The position numbers and the translations under genes were made by a program. From the IMG/VR virus record IMGVR_UViG_3300027365_000010, positions 28,454-92,453 of that record: a stretch of DNA of 64,000 nucleotides; one strand, written 5' to 3'. Positions 1 to 9,680 of this stretch are shown in pieces. Origin of the DNA: a virus. Below the pieces are notes generated by a model that made no database searches, was not told where the DNA came from, and saw only the letters and a list, made by a program, of their open reading frames with translations. Numbering within the stretch: the stretch's first letter is position 1; every line of letters starts with the position of its first letter.

Positions 1-285
1 GTTGATGCTGGTTGTGATCAATTTCCCTATTGTGTTTTTGGTAAGCTGATTTCGTGGAAGGACTCGGACACCGAGTGGATTATCTTTATAGGTAAGCTTG
101 AATGTATACTTATACAGCTTTCTCAAAATATCCAAGTATGATTTCTCAAAATAATCAAATTCATCTAGACCAAGTAATTCTATATGGCCTTTGAATTCAA
201 TCATAAAATTATCAAATGCTTCACGGGCATTTGATAATTTCTTTTGATCAGAGTCTATATCTTCAAAAAGTTGTTGTAATCTCAT
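1..285 (-). CDS. Hypothetical protein, C-terminus outside window
   Basis: A minus-strand reading frame opens at an ATG ending at 285 and stays open for 95 codons to the window edge, so the C-terminus is missing. The visible N-terminus (MRLQQLFEDIDSDQKK...) is charged and mostly helical in character, with no signal peptide or membrane segment. A CAGG ribosome site and a GATAAATA late-promoter-like box lie just upstream. I do not recognise the family. Confidence 0.6.
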   Translation of the reverse strand, partial: MRLQQLFEDIDSDQKKLSNAREAFDNFMIEFKGHIELLGLDEFDYFEKSYLDILRKLYKYTFKLTYKDNPLGVRVLPRNQLTKNTIGKLITTSIN

Positions 286-307
286 AAGTTTATAACCTGT
301 ATAAACT

Positions 308-315
308 TATTTATC
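308..315 (-). promoter_or_regulatory. T4-like late promoter (GATAAATA)
   Basis: On the minus strand the box GATAAATA lies 23 bases before the ATG at 285. It is one mismatch from the T4 late consensus TATAAATA found elsewhere in this window. Confidence 0.45.
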
Positions 316-320
316 CATTT

Positions 321-794
321 CTAACATTTTGATTTACAGACTGCTTCCCAGATTTTACGACAATCGTCAAGTGCATCATGTGAACGCTTTTGATGCATCA
401 TGATTGTTATCATCGCTTCGAGTTGTGCATGTGTCTCACACAGAGTGTGTACACCATGAACATTCACATTGACATGAGGCTCAAGCTCAACGGTTTCGAA
501 TAAGCGAGATAACCAGAATCCATCAAATTCAGGCGCATCTGAATAGACAATTATATCATCACCAAGTTTATTCAAGATTCGTCTAACCGCTAAGTCAGCG
601 GGGATACCTTCTTGGTATAGGCGTTCTCGTGGGATTTTATGAATTTCTTCTGCATTTTCATCCCAATACGTCCATTCGTCTTCCGGCGTGATATAGAACG
701 AGTCTTCCTCACCTGTCTTAGGATTCAACCATGCAACCTGAATAGGATAAGAATCATCATGCAAACCACTTGCTTCGATATCTAGAATAACCAT
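321..794 (-). CDS. DEDD-family 3'-5' exonuclease (DnaQ/RNase T-like)
   Basis: The protein starts MVILDIEASG, giving the D-x-E of exonuclease motif I (D5, E7). A YSDAPEFD stretch supplies a motif II aspartate, and HDALDDC near the C-terminus fits the H...D of motif III (DEDDh type). About 157 residues, so a bare exonuclease domain without a polymerase. The start at 794 is preferred over an upstream ATG because CAGGAGA sits at proper spacing. It follows the AAA+ gene on the same strand. The role could be end trimming or RNA turnover; the substrate cannot be read from sequence. Confidence 0.75.
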   Translation of the reverse strand: MVILDIEASGLHDDSYPIQVAWLNPKTGEEDSFYITPEDEWTYWDENAEEIHKIPRERLYQEGIPADLAVRRILNKLGDDIIVYSDAPEFDGFWLSRLFETVELEPHVNVNVHGVHTLCETHAQLEAMITIMMHQKRSHDALDDCRKIWEAVCKSKC

Positions 795-835
795 GTATAT
801 CTCCTGTTGTAAGATGATGGTGTGTAAGCACACCA

Positions 836-2737
836 TCACTGCCCTGCCATAAAGTTATCAAATTGGACGGTTTGTTCAAGTACTGTGTAGACATCATCAT
901 ACATAACACTACCATCATCGCTCATGAAAGACGCGGTAGTGATGATATTTTTAATCTGTCTACCATTGATGTTATATTCAGATAGTGTCTCAATATCATC
1001 GTCAGTGATATTATGTGAAACATTATCCAATAGGTTCTTCCAAATTTTGAATTTCACTTTACTAACCGGCTTCGTATAATGAATGGCGAAAGTGATTCTA
1101 GATTTGAACGCTTCGTCAAACTCATTAGCACGATTGGAAGTCAAAAACATTGTGCCTGAATAGTACTCAATGAGACGTAGAAATACTGCCACAATAGCAT
1201 TACGCTCGATATTAGTGCTGTCTCGCTTTTCTAGTGCAACATCAGCTTCGTCTACTAATAGGGTCGCATTCCAACGCTCAGCGTATCTCAACGAAAGCTC
1301 CATTCCGTGTTCAAGTTCTTTCAAACTATCGAACTCACTTATATTGATTTTATATAGAGGGCGTTCAAGAAGTTCTGAAATAGCTTCTGCTGTCAATGTT
1401 TTACCAGTCCCCGGTTCACCATGGAGAAGGAACACATTACCACCACCCTTAGAATCAATGAAGTCTATACTATTTTGATTATGTGATACACTGGATGAAC
1501 AAATCTTACGAATAATATTCTTTTTAGTATTGTCCATCTGAAGCTTTTCAAAGGAGTCCTTTCGAAATTCAATTTTCTCGATATTATTTTTATCCCCAAC
1601 GAACCACTTTTTCCTATTCAGATCGTAACATAGGATAGTATTCACCAAGCACAGCAAGTCGTCGTCAGAATAGTCACCGTTGGCTTCTGTTACTGACCTG
1701 AAATTCTTTGATTGGTTATTGCTGTTGCATATAACGTCGATGCCGTGAATTGCGTATAGATTATTAAACAGCTCCACGTCATTATAATACAGAGCTTGTG
1801 AGTCAACGATGACTCGGCCATTGACGAAAATATCACGAGGGGCCATAAGTCCGGCTTCCTGCGCTTCACCAACGTATTTAACATATCGTTCAGACGAACT
1901 GATATAGCTACGATTAGTATTAATACGTTCTTGAATATCACTATCATTAACAGGCTTGAACGGTAGTGTAGAAACGTTATATCGCTCTTTTAGTGGAATA
2001 GCAGTATGGACCTTAGCCCTGTTCAATTTTCCATCCTTTTCTACGTTACATGGCACAGTCAGTAGCAGATATGGAGACTGCGCAAAGGGGAGTACAACAT
2101 CTACCTCAACAGTTGATGTCCCAAGCTTACCATTTGTGAAAATATCACAGTCAGTAAGATAGAGTACGTCATCATTTGTTCTCAAACTTTGAAAATACGT
2201 ATACAGATTTACTAAGGATACGGTATCCTTGTCAAAAATATCTTTCACAATATCTGTATTATTGTTCGTATAAGTTTTCACGAAATCCACAACGTCTTGA
2301 TCGTCACCATATTCAAATACGCTCATGGACATTACTTCGTCGAAATGCTCTTTAAGAAAGTCGCTATTTACCGCGACAATGGTATCATGTTCATCATGTC
2401 TATTAAAAATAAAATATGAGTCCTCGGACTGTTTCTTTTTAATAGTAGGAAGGCGCTTAGACATAGGTTTCGTAAATCCTTCATCAGTAAAACAATACCA
2501 TGTCGTACTAATGTCTCCATGAGTAAAGTTTACCTTATCTACGAAAGGTACATAACCTTCACATGAATATCTATCCATCATAGATTCATCAAATTCTTCA
2601 GGGAGATCGACATCCAAAATAAGATTATTGAATATGTTATTCATTACAGTTTTTTGTTCTGATGTACAAGTTTTTCTTTTTATTGATTTGGTCATAGATT
2701 TCGCTTCACATTTAACAGGTTCGATTTTGGGACTCAC
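836..2737 (-). CDS. AAA+ family ATPase
   Basis: A 633-residue protein whose C-terminal third is an AAA+ module. Walker A GEPGTGKT lies near residue 440, Walker B LLVDEAD near residue 496, then a sensor-1-like TSNRANEFD and an arginine-finger-like KSRITF. The N-terminal ~400 residues are acidic and match no family I know. The layout resembles AAA proteins of the BCS1/FtsH clade that remodel a protein partner. The start is a GTG with AAGGAG eight bases upstream. It lies in a minus-strand run with the nucleotidyltransferase and exonuclease genes. Confidence 0.8.
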   Translation of the reverse strand: MSPKIEPVKCEAKSMTKSIKRKTCTSEQKTVMNNIFNNLILDVDLPEEFDESMMDRYSCEGYVPFVDKVNFTHGDISTTWYCFTDEGFTKPMSKRLPTIKKKQSEDSYFIFNRHDEHDTIVAVNSDFLKEHFDEVMSMSVFEYGDDQDVVDFVKTYTNNNTDIVKDIFDKDTVSLVNLYTYFQSLRTNDDVLYLTDCDIFTNGKLGTSTVEVDVVLPFAQSPYLLLTVPCNVEKDGKLNRAKVHTAIPLKERYNVSTLPFKPVNDSDIQERINTNRSYISSSERYVKYVGEAQEAGLMAPRDIFVNGRVIVDSQALYYNDVELFNNLYAIHGIDVICNSNNQSKNFRSVTEANGDYSDDDLLCLVNTILCYDLNRKKWFVGDKNNIEKIEFRKDSFEKLQMDNTKKNIIRKICSSSVSHNQNSIDFIDSKGGGNVFLLHGEPGTGKTLTAEAISELLERPLYKINISEFDSLKELEHGMELSLRYAERWNATLLVDEADVALEKRDSTNIERNAIVAVFLRLIEYYSGTMFLTSNRANEFDEAFKSRITFAIHYTKPVSKVKFKIWKNLLDNVSHNITDDDIETLSEYNINGRQIKNIITTASFMSDDGSVMYDDVYTVLEQTVQFDNFMAGQ

Positions 2738-2748
2738 AATTATACTCC

Positions 2749-2976
2749 TTAATTAGATAGTTCTAGTTCAACAACATGGTAATCGCCTGATACATCATCA
2801 ATTAGTACATATTTGCCTTGACTAACAACACTACTGACTAGCTTCTCAAGCGACGTGTTCGAATAGATAGGGAAGTTCATAGAGTAAACTTCATCTATCG
2901 TCCCATGATTCCTATACTTCCACTCAGTGGAAGCATTTGGATACCATGAGTATACAACTGGAAGATGCTTATTCAT
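2749..2976 (-). CDS. Hypothetical protein (75 aa)
   Basis: Small soluble protein starting MNKHLPVVYSW. Its ATG overlaps the stop of the nucleotidyltransferase gene (ATGA-type, 2973-2976), which implies translational coupling. It ends 12 bases before the AAA+ gene. No recognisable motif. Confidence 0.6.
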   Translation of the reverse strand: MNKHLPVVYSWYPNASTEWKYRNHGTIDEVYSMNFPIYSNTSLEKLVSSVVSQGKYVLIDDVSGDYHVVELELSN

Positions 2977-3860
2977 TTTATCACCCTATTGGTAATTTGT
3001 TTAATTTCTTGCAATGCCTGTTCGAACTTATCCACACTACGAACATCATCAGCGCTTACAGTACCATAAAATTCTTCTAGACAATCCAATAGTAGTTGCT
3101 TGATTTTAGCCTCATCCGCTGTATGTTGTAAAGTCGATTTGGCATAAAGTTCGTCAAGAGTTTTTTCTTTTCGCTTGAAGAAATCCTCAATTTCTTCAAT
3201 ACTCCAATCACCGCGTCGTACAGACTTCAGCATTTCACGATGTGCCATAGGATCGAAATCACCATGGACCAGAATATCTTCAACTTGGTTGATTAATCGA
3301 ATGATATGATATCCAAATTTAACATCGTAGCCATATTTTTCAACCAGTTCTTTGCGCATACCTTTACTTTCTTTATGTCTTAGTTTTTTCATTTGCGCAT
3401 ATGCATAACCGCGATATCGATGCCATGCGCCTTTATGAAGGAACATGTGGCGGCTATCTTTAACCATATCACCAATTTTTGTACTATGTGTTACAGATTG
3501 TTGGCGAGTGAACAAAGAGTCTAACATGTTCGGGTTATTGTCCATAAGCAATGTAAAGTACGTCACAATACTGAAAATATTCAAGTCTATTTCTTTATCA
3601 TATGCATTGATATGATGCTTTTGGTACTGCTTGAATGTTTCTGGACCTTTTTTACCAAAATTATAGATGTATCCTGCGGTATGTGGGAATACAATTCTCT
3701 TTGGTGGGATAGTAAACGCATAAATGTCTAGATCGGAATCGTCATTAGAAACACCATACGCTTGGCTTCCCATAATAGTTTCATATTGAACGTTTTCTAA
3801 AATATAAGGTTCAATATTCGTCACAATTTTGTCTCGATACAATCTCTGACTGTAATTCAT
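2973..3860 (-). CDS. Predicted nucleotidyltransferase (Pol beta superfamily)
   Basis: 295 residues. Residues 31-47 read GSQAYGVSNDDSDLDIY, matching the GS...G...(S)DxD signature of the minimal nucleotidyltransferase fold, with the two catalytic aspartates in DLD. The rest is helical and charged. Phage proteins of this type (YbcL/COG3541-like) are common, but their substrate is unsettled; nucleotide transfer to RNA or protein is inferred from the fold only. Preceded two bases upstream by the 299-aa gene and coupled by ATGA overlap to the next gene. Confidence 0.75.
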   Translation of the reverse strand: MNYSQRLYRDKIVTNIEPYILENVQYETIMGSQAYGVSNDDSDLDIYAFTIPPKRIVFPHTAGYIYNFGKKGPETFKQYQKHHINAYDKEIDLNIFSIVTYFTLLMDNNPNMLDSLFTRQQSVTHSTKIGDMVKDSRHMFLHKGAWHRYRGYAYAQMKKLRHKESKGMRKELVEKYGYDVKFGYHIIRLINQVEDILVHGDFDPMAHREMLKSVRRGDWSIEEIEDFFKRKEKTLDELYAKSTLQHTADEAKIKQLLLDCLEEFYGTVSADDVRSVDKFEQALQEIKQITNRVIK

Positions 3861-3862
3861 TA

Positions 3863-4762
3863 TTAAACTCCGTGCTTTAATTTCATTTTGTTTATGAAAT
3901 CTGAAAATCTTCTGTCATTAAAAATTTCACTAGGTATATCCCAAGGTGTATAATACGCGCTATTACACTTACAAAACTTAACGTAATTATCCCCGGTTTC
4001 TAGGGACGCTTTAAAAACCCTAATTTGGCCATAGAATGTTTTTCCTCTAAGGTCTAATGCAATAGAATATGGAGATATGCCATTTTTCTTTACGAAAGTA
4101 ACCATAACATCCACATCCTCATCTGTCCAACCTTTGGATTCAATTCTGTTTTTACCAAATAGAATATTGTACTTGGAATACAGTGACTGTATATTGCCAT
4201 ACCACACAGATTGCTCTGTGCGACTGGGGAAGTGATGAAAATATTCTCTCGGATTCCTTACATACGAGCTATTCCAAAAATGACGCTTCAGTTCTTGTCG
4301 GTCCTCTTTACTTACATTTTGAAAAAAATTAAACTTTTCAGCAAACGTCTCAAGCGCTATATCGGAGGTATTGTTAGTAACGATCCATGATATCAAACAT
4401 TTGGTTGTCTCAATATCGTATGTTTCTAACATGGCTATTCTTACAGGATATTCTATTCGACCAGTAGATAGAATGTAATTAAGTAGTGTCAAATCTTTGT
4501 TCTTAAAATAAAGATGAAAACACGGTTCATAATTAAATAGCTGAATTTTCATATGAAATGGCAGTGCATCAAGCTCTAATGAAAAATCATAAAATGCCTG
4601 TTGATACAATTCATTCATTATGTAAACAGTGGAATTTTCATTCACACTCATTGGTATACTATACCTAAGAACCGATTCTGGTATAGACTGTAAATATTCG
4701 ACTATGGCCTCATCACTAACAGGATACCCAAAGAGTGTTGCGTTGCTTCTATAATTTTCCAC
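3863..4762 (-). CDS. Hypothetical protein (299 aa)
   Basis: Soluble, aromatic-rich protein (MENYRSNATLFGYPV...) with no motif I recognise. A good sigma70-type promoter lies directly upstream, and the ribosome site CACAGGAGG sits in a 16-base block that also precedes the gene starting at 27658. It heads a minus-strand operon running into the nucleotidyltransferase, AAA+ and exonuclease genes. Confidence 0.6.
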   Translation of the reverse strand: MENYRSNATLFGYPVSDEAIVEYLQSIPESVLRYSIPMSVNENSTVYIMNELYQQAFYDFSLELDALPFHMKIQLFNYEPCFHLYFKNKDLTLLNYILSTGRIEYPVRIAMLETYDIETTKCLISWIVTNNTSDIALETFAEKFNFFQNVSKEDRQELKRHFWNSSYVRNPREYFHHFPSRTEQSVWYGNIQSLYSKYNILFGKNRIESKGWTDEDVDVMVTFVKKNGISPYSIALDLRGKTFYGQIRVFKASLETGDNYVKFCKCNSAYYTPWDIPSEIFNDRRFSDFINKMKLKHGV

Positions 4763-4782
4763 TACTATACCTCCTGTGCTAT

Positions 4783-4811
4783 ATTCTAACGATGATGGAG
4801 GCTGTTGTCAA
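4783..4811 (-). promoter_or_regulatory. Sigma70-type (early) promoter
   Basis: Minus strand: TTGACA (4806-4811), 17-base spacer, TAGAAT (4783-4788). It reads into the 299-aa gene at 4762. Confidence 0.7.
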
Positions 4812-4821
4812 CTAAGATAAT

Positions 4822-4843
4822 TAACGGCGCATACGCGCCGTTA
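4822..4843 (-). terminator. Hairpin terminator downstream of nrdJ
   Basis: A 9-bp GC-rich stem, TAACGGCGC / GCGCCGTTA, with an ATAC loop. It lies 16 bases past the ribonucleotide reductase stop and just before the next promoter. No clear U-tract follows. Confidence 0.6.
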
Positions 4844-4858
4844 GTCTAAGGTTCATGA

Positions 4859-7069
4859 TTAAAGCTCGCACTGTCTTCCCGAACATGCTTGCGCAGCCAT
4901 TGTATCAACTTCGGTATATACCTGTGATTTTTTAGCGTTTATTAGATCTGGGATTTTATCATTTTGTATGATAGTCATCCATCTGGAATTATTATAGCTA
5001 TCTTTCAGATAATTACATATAGTTTTAAGACAACCATTGAAGTGACGGTCTGCTTGTTGTTTTATATTTTCAACACAGAGGTACTTTATGTATGAGATAT
5101 TTTCTATATCCTCACCCCATCCTAGTACAGTATCACACGCTTTCCATAAATCGTTGTCAAATACTCTAAGAGCAAAGTCAATCTGAGGCTTCATGAAATC
5201 AGGTTCATATCCGTAAAAGTCTAGAATATCCTGCGCTTCGAATACCTCAGTAAAAGGCGCTTGTGCGTATGCTTTGTCGCCCATCTCTGATAGTAATGAG
5301 ACGCCTGTAAACCATTGTCTATTTTGGAATATAAACTCTTCCACTTCATCCCAATCATCAACTGAGATAGTATTTGATACGTTATGACGTTGTGTGGGAT
5401 CTACACACAACTCAACATTAGTACCCTCTTCTACCCAATAGCGCTGTGCTTCTAATACGTATTCGAGCTGCTTAACACCCATGACATCTTTTTTATAGAT
5501 AGATCCTTCTGGGCTTATAATAGGGAAGCTTACAACCTTATCAGTCTTATTATTAGACCAAACGCTGTCTTGTACCATCTCTGGATTAGCATCAACAATT
5601 TCTTTCAAAATATCGCTTTGTTCATTCATTTGGACATTACGGAAATACATAGGTGCATGTTCAGCATGTATTCCTGACGCACTACCTAGTATGGTACTCG
5701 TATTACCAGAAGGTTTAGTGCATGTGGTTCTTGATGCGACATTTATACCAATAATTTCAGCAACAATTCTATTCCACTTTTTAACTTCATGCGCACCTTC
5801 AATCATATTGTCTTTATTGAAAAGTATATCAGGGTTATTCATCCACCCAGTTATTGAAACACCTAAAAGTGCTTCTCTTTCAACAATTCTCTTTGATTCT
5901 TCAGTCAAATATGTGAAGTCTGTATACCCAGCCTGTAGTGTTCCTAAAATACTTGCCGCTTTTGCCGCTTTCAATAAATCATCTTTTGAACGACATAACG
6001 CACCATTAATTTCAGTGAGATTACACATAGAAAAACCACTGTTCCCTGTAACTAAGTCATAAGAACGTAAGCCAATCTCACAACATGGGTTCATAAGCTG
6101 TTCATAGTCATCAACAAATACGAATCCGGGCTCACCAACCTGCTTCACATTTTGGATAATTTCTTTCCACTCATATCTGGTGATCTCATCTCGTTTAATA
6201 ACGACACTATTGTTTGATCGTCCACGTTGTGGGTTAGTCACAAACCAATCGCCAGTCTTAGCAGTTAACATTTCCTCATCGTCTTTTGAAAATAAACAAA
6301 TTGTAGCGCTTCTTCGTACACCACCTGAGAGTACTGCATCACTCATGTACATCACAAAATCATAAGCAACTATAGGTCTGATTTTAGTTATTAATTGCTT
6401 CGACAGTTCACCTTCCAAAAGGCTTTCACAATGCTCAATACTATTTTTAAGACCATCTGGTCCCGGTGCTTTAAATCCTCCTGATATAAATGCACCTTTA
6501 GGACGAATCTGACTATAATCAAATTCTACTTTATAACCAGAGTATTCAGGGAACGGTGCATCTTCCGTAACATATGACGATATCAGGACACCAAACGCAT
6601 CACTCCAACCTTCAATGGAATCTGGTATAGTAAACGTCTTTGTTTTGTTGTGACGCTTTTTAATAGCCGGTAATTTACCTACATGATGCTTCTGTACAGA
6701 AAATCCGACACCCGCTCCACATAAAAGCATAAACATTGTCTCTTGAAAAAAACGTGGTCTATCACAATATGAAGCCGAACAGTTATACAGTCGAGTTGGA
6801 TGTTTGATTAGTTGCTCCCCACCAAACTGCAACGCTCTCTGGGAACCAACTATCTTTTTATTTAAATAATAATCTTCAACAAAGTCTATCATTTTAGATA
6901 GCTTGTCTGTCATCTTATTTTTATAGTATTCACGATGCATGTCCATCACACGATATACCGCGTCTTCCCATGTTTCGCTTCGGTCTTTATCATTTTGCCA
7001 TCGTGAATAGTCCATATAGAATTTAGAGTCCGCCATTAATTTTTTGTAGTCTAAGTGCATGTTTTTCAT
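4859..7069 (-). CDS. nrdJ: Adenosylcobalamin-dependent ribonucleotide reductase (class II)
   Basis: 736 residues, the length of the monomeric class II enzyme typified by Lactobacillus leichmannii RTPR, which reduces ribonucleoside triphosphates using B12. N97-C-S-A-S holds the first redox cysteine. N327-P-C-C-E-I carries the thiyl-radical cysteine (C329) and glutamate (E331), with a second cysteine where the family usually has glycine. MCNLTE supplies the second redox cysteine. The tail C729-x4-C734 is the re-reduction pair. The gene is uninterrupted, although split inteins are known in phage NrdJ genes. It would supply deoxynucleotides together with the nearby tk and cd genes, and depends on host cobalamin. 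Confidence 0.9.
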   Translation of the reverse strand: MKNMHLDYKKLMADSKFYMDYSRWQNDKDRSETWEDAVYRVMDMHREYYKNKMTDKLSKMIDFVEDYYLNKKIVGSQRALQFGGEQLIKHPTRLYNCSASYCDRPRFFQETMFMLLCGAGVGFSVQKHHVGKLPAIKKRHNKTKTFTIPDSIEGWSDAFGVLISSYVTEDAPFPEYSGYKVEFDYSQIRPKGAFISGGFKAPGPDGLKNSIEHCESLLEGELSKQLITKIRPIVAYDFVMYMSDAVLSGGVRRSATICLFSKDDEEMLTAKTGDWFVTNPQRGRSNNSVVIKRDEITRYEWKEIIQNVKQVGEPGFVFVDDYEQLMNPCCEIGLRSYDLVTGNSGFSMCNLTEINGALCRSKDDLLKAAKAASILGTLQAGYTDFTYLTEESKRIVEREALLGVSITGWMNNPDILFNKDNMIEGAHEVKKWNRIVAEIIGINVASRTTCTKPSGNTSTILGSASGIHAEHAPMYFRNVQMNEQSDILKEIVDANPEMVQDSVWSNNKTDKVVSFPIISPEGSIYKKDVMGVKQLEYVLEAQRYWVEEGTNVELCVDPTQRHNVSNTISVDDWDEVEEFIFQNRQWFTGVSLLSEMGDKAYAQAPFTEVFEAQDILDFYGYEPDFMKPQIDFALRVFDNDLWKACDTVLGWGEDIENISYIKYLCVENIKQQADRHFNGCLKTICNYLKDSYNNSRWMTIIQNDKIPDLINAKKSQVYTEVDTMAAQACSGRQCEL

Positions 7070-7224
7070 AGATATAGCCCTGTATTATTCATATGTAAAT
7101 TGTGTATGTAGTTGTTTTTAAAAGAAAAATTATTCCCCATCTGTTTTGGTTATTCGAAAAAATACATTTATAAGGAATGTTCTGGATTAATATTTAGGAA
7201 GACTTGAGCTTGTTAATATGCACA

Positions 7225-7261
7225 TATAAATAACTAGTTGATTTATCTATAACTATAAATA
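7225..7261 (+). promoter_or_regulatory. Two T4-like late promoters
   Basis: Exact TATAAATA boxes at 7225-7232 and 7254-7261 precede the gp14-like gene. The second is positioned to start transcription just before the ribosome site AAGAAGGA. Confidence 0.75.
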
Positions 7262-7287
7262 AATACAAGAAAAGAAGGATGTTGGTA

Positions 7288-8304
7288 ATGCCGAAGATGA
7301 AATTATGGCGTAATAATAGAACAAATGATTTTAAATTTCAGGACAACATAATACGTGAGTTTTTTGAAATATCAGGTACCCAAGTTTACGTACATCGATA
7401 CGTTGGCGTAATAGATGATGATGGGAATGTGAATGAGGATATAAAGATCCAAGATCTGCTATTTATGGAATCACGTGACCGTAAATATGACAAAGACGTG
7501 ATCGAAATGTGGGGCATATACCAAGTCTCTGATAATGACTTTGAACTTTCCCAGTTTGGCTTTTTTATGTCTGATACTCTATATCTAGACTTTCATCTCA
7601 ATAGCATGGCATCTAAATTAGGACGCAAGCTTTCTGCTGGCGATGTGATCGAACTCACACATCTACGTGACGATCTCGTAGAGGGCGAAGAGGGTGCAGT
7701 AAATGCGTTCTACGTCATTGAAGAAGGTCGTCGTTCGGCTGAAGGATATGGTCCCACATGGTTACCTCATGTATGGCGGGTAAGAATAAAGAAAATATTT
7801 GATAGCCGTGAATACAGTGATGTTCTAGAAAATATACAGGAAGAATCGGATAACGATGGTCTTTTAGATATTATTTCAAACCACAATCAAGCGACTAATG
7901 CAAACATATCTGCCGTTACAGAAGCCGAAGAAGAAGTTCCGTATAACGACTATGTAGATGACTATATCTATCGTCCAGAATTAGACGGTGCTGAAGAAAT
8001 GGATGATACCATTGATTTAGAAAGTGTTCCTAAACGAACATCATTTCCTGTAGATGCTGAAGAAGGCGACTATGTGATACGTATAGATTATAAACCGGCA
8101 CAGATATTTGTGTTTCGTGAGGACCGCTGGGAACTAGTAGATCAGAAATATTACCGCAATTGGTCTCCGGGTCATGAACATCATAAATCCTTTATTGAGA
8201 ATGATAAAACATTTAATGATGGTGATCGTGGCGAGCGCCAAGAAGAAACATACATTAGCAATCCAATTAATCCAATCGTAGACAATGATGATAACAATGA
8301 ATAA
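7288..8304 (+). CDS. 14: Neck protein, T4 gp14-like
   Basis: The N-terminal ~180 residues show the pattern typical of gp14 neck proteins in marine T4-like phages: an early FFEISGTQVYVHRY, an LLFMESRDRKYD stretch, and a strand-rich region ending WRVRIKKIFDSREY. Gp14 forms the collar between head and tail. The C-terminal half is acidic and probably extended, longer than in T4. Start chosen at 7288 rather than 7279 because AAGGA then lies eight bases away. Driven by two late promoters, as expected for a virion gene. Confidence 0.7.
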   Translation: MPKMKLWRNNRTNDFKFQDNIIREFFEISGTQVYVHRYVGVIDDDGNVNEDIKIQDLLFMESRDRKYDKDVIEMWGIYQVSDNDFELSQFGFFMSDTLYLDFHLNSMASKLGRKLSAGDVIELTHLRDDLVEGEEGAVNAFYVIEEGRRSAEGYGPTWLPHVWRVRIKKIFDSREYSDVLENIQEESDNDGLLDIISNHNQATNANISAVTEAEEEVPYNDYVDDYIYRPELDGAEEMDDTIDLESVPKRTSFPVDAEEGDYVIRIDYKPAQIFVFREDRWELVDQKYYRNWSPGHEHHKSFIENDKTFNDGDRGERQEETYISNPINPIVDNDDNNE

Positions 8305-9112
8305 AACAATAAACGAGAAACTTATACAAACTCCACCAAAGACTCCTAATGAAGGTCAGGTAATTGTAATGGCTGGATCTGCGGGTTCTGGTAAAAACTT
8401 TTCAATTGATAATTTCACCGATATAGGTAATAAATTCAAAGTTTTGGATATTGACGATTTACAACATCTTGTGGTAAAGAGCAAGGTTATATTCAAACGC
8501 TTCAGAGAATTTTTAGAAAAGATAGACTCGCCTTTCGCTGACTACACTGACAGCGACTTACGTGATCCGAGTATTTTCCGCGATAGTGAATTTGTGGATA
8601 CTATCTATGATTTTCTCACGGTGAATAATATACCAAGAAGTCGTTTAGACGTTTTCTTACGTACAAATAAAAAAAGTGAGAGATTACCAAATGTCGTTAT
8701 CAATACAACTTTCGGTAACGTAGACAATGTAAAAAAGAAACTGCAAGTTTTGATGGATCATGGTTATAAGAAAGAAAATATAAACCTACTCTGGATATTA
8801 ACTACCAAAGAAGAATCTATGATGCGAAACCTATCTAGAGAAAGAACTGTTAAAGGGGATTATCTAGAAAAGAACTATGCCGAAACAGTACGTAATATGA
8901 AAGAGATTATTTCAAAACAGTCCGGTCTATTAAACACATATATCGATGGTAAGATATGGGCCGTCTTTAATACGTCATTGTTAACAAGGTTTCACGATAA
9001 TAGTAAGCTTGTTAAAGATTTCACTTATGTAACATTAAAAGACGAAAACGGATGGAACAAAAGTGAAATCGAAAAGCTTAATCGTTGGATTTCAGGAATC
9101 GGACGGAGCTGA
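8285..9112 (+). CDS. P-loop kinase-like protein (zeta-toxin/AAA_33-like)
   Basis: 275 residues. VIVMAGSAGSGKNFSIDN gives a Walker A P-loop near residues 28-45, followed by a DIDDLQ stretch and later RERTVKGDYLEKNYAETVRNM, a lid-like basic segment. The layout matches phage P-loop kinases of the zeta-toxin group; the phosphorylated substrate is unknown. Its start overlaps the end of the gp14-like gene by 20 bases and its 3' end overlaps the convergent tk gene by 35 bases. Confidence 0.65.
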   Translation: MMITMNKTINEKLIQTPPKTPNEGQVIVMAGSAGSGKNFSIDNFTDIGNKFKVLDIDDLQHLVVKSKVIFKRFREFLEKIDSPFADYTDSDLRDPSIFRDSEFVDTIYDFLTVNNIPRSRLDVFLRTNKKSERLPNVVINTTFGNVDNVKKKLQVLMDHGYKKENINLLWILTTKEESMMRNLSRERTVKGDYLEKNYAETVRNMKEIISKQSGLLNTYIDGKIWAVFNTSLLTRFHDNSKLVKDFTYVTLKDENGWNKSEIEKLNRWISGIGRS

Positions 9113-9680
9113 GTGTCTTCCAATGTCTCCGGCATACGGAGACATACTTATCCTCAGATCCAATTTCAACCTGATTGCCATCCCTAACTACATTGTACTC
9201 AGAATCGTATCTTAAAATATGTGTCGCCTTAGACATACAGAAGCATAGTTGCTTAATTTCCTCTAATTTATCAGCATGTTGGAATAATTCACAACTACCT
9301 TCAAATAAGTTCCCAAAGCAATCAGTGCGTAACCCATAACATACTACTGGGATATCCATAAAATCTACAATATCCGTAAGCTGTCTAATATTGTATTTGC
9401 TCAGAAACTGGGCTTCATCTACCACAATACATGAGGGTTCATACTCAATGCTATTTAAAATATCCTGAATGGACTGGTCTTTAGCGTATGGTATCGCTTC
9501 TTGTTTAATACCCAATCGTGATTCTATGAAATACGAACCGTCCTCATATGAACGCATATCTAAACTCGATGTAAGCAAAAGCGTCTTATTATCGAATACA
9601 CTGTAGTTATGCGCAAGTTGTAGTAGATGCGTACTCTTTCCTGCGTTCATTACTGAGTATACAAACTTTAGCTTTGCCAT
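9078..9680 (-). CDS. tk: Thymidine kinase
   Basis: 200 residues, the usual length for type II thymidine kinase (T4 tk). VYSVMNAGKST (about residues 7-17) is the P-loop, CIVVDEAQFLS is the Walker B/catalytic Asp-Glu segment, and a cysteine-rich stretch (LCFCMSKA ... CRRHW) corresponds to the zinc/lasso region. It phosphorylates thymidine for DNA synthesis. Its start overlaps the stop of the dCMP deaminase gene, so the two are co-transcribed. Confidence 0.92.
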   Translation of the reverse strand: MAKLKFVYSVMNAGKSTHLLQLAHNYSVFDNKTLLLTSSLDMRSYEDGSYFIESRLGIKQEAIPYAKDQSIQDILNSIEYEPSCIVVDEAQFLSKYNIRQLTDIVDFMDIPVVCYGLRTDCFGNLFEGSCELFQHADKLEEIKQLCFCMSKATHILRYDSEYNVVRDGNQVEIGSEDKYVSVCRRHWKTLSSVRFLKSND

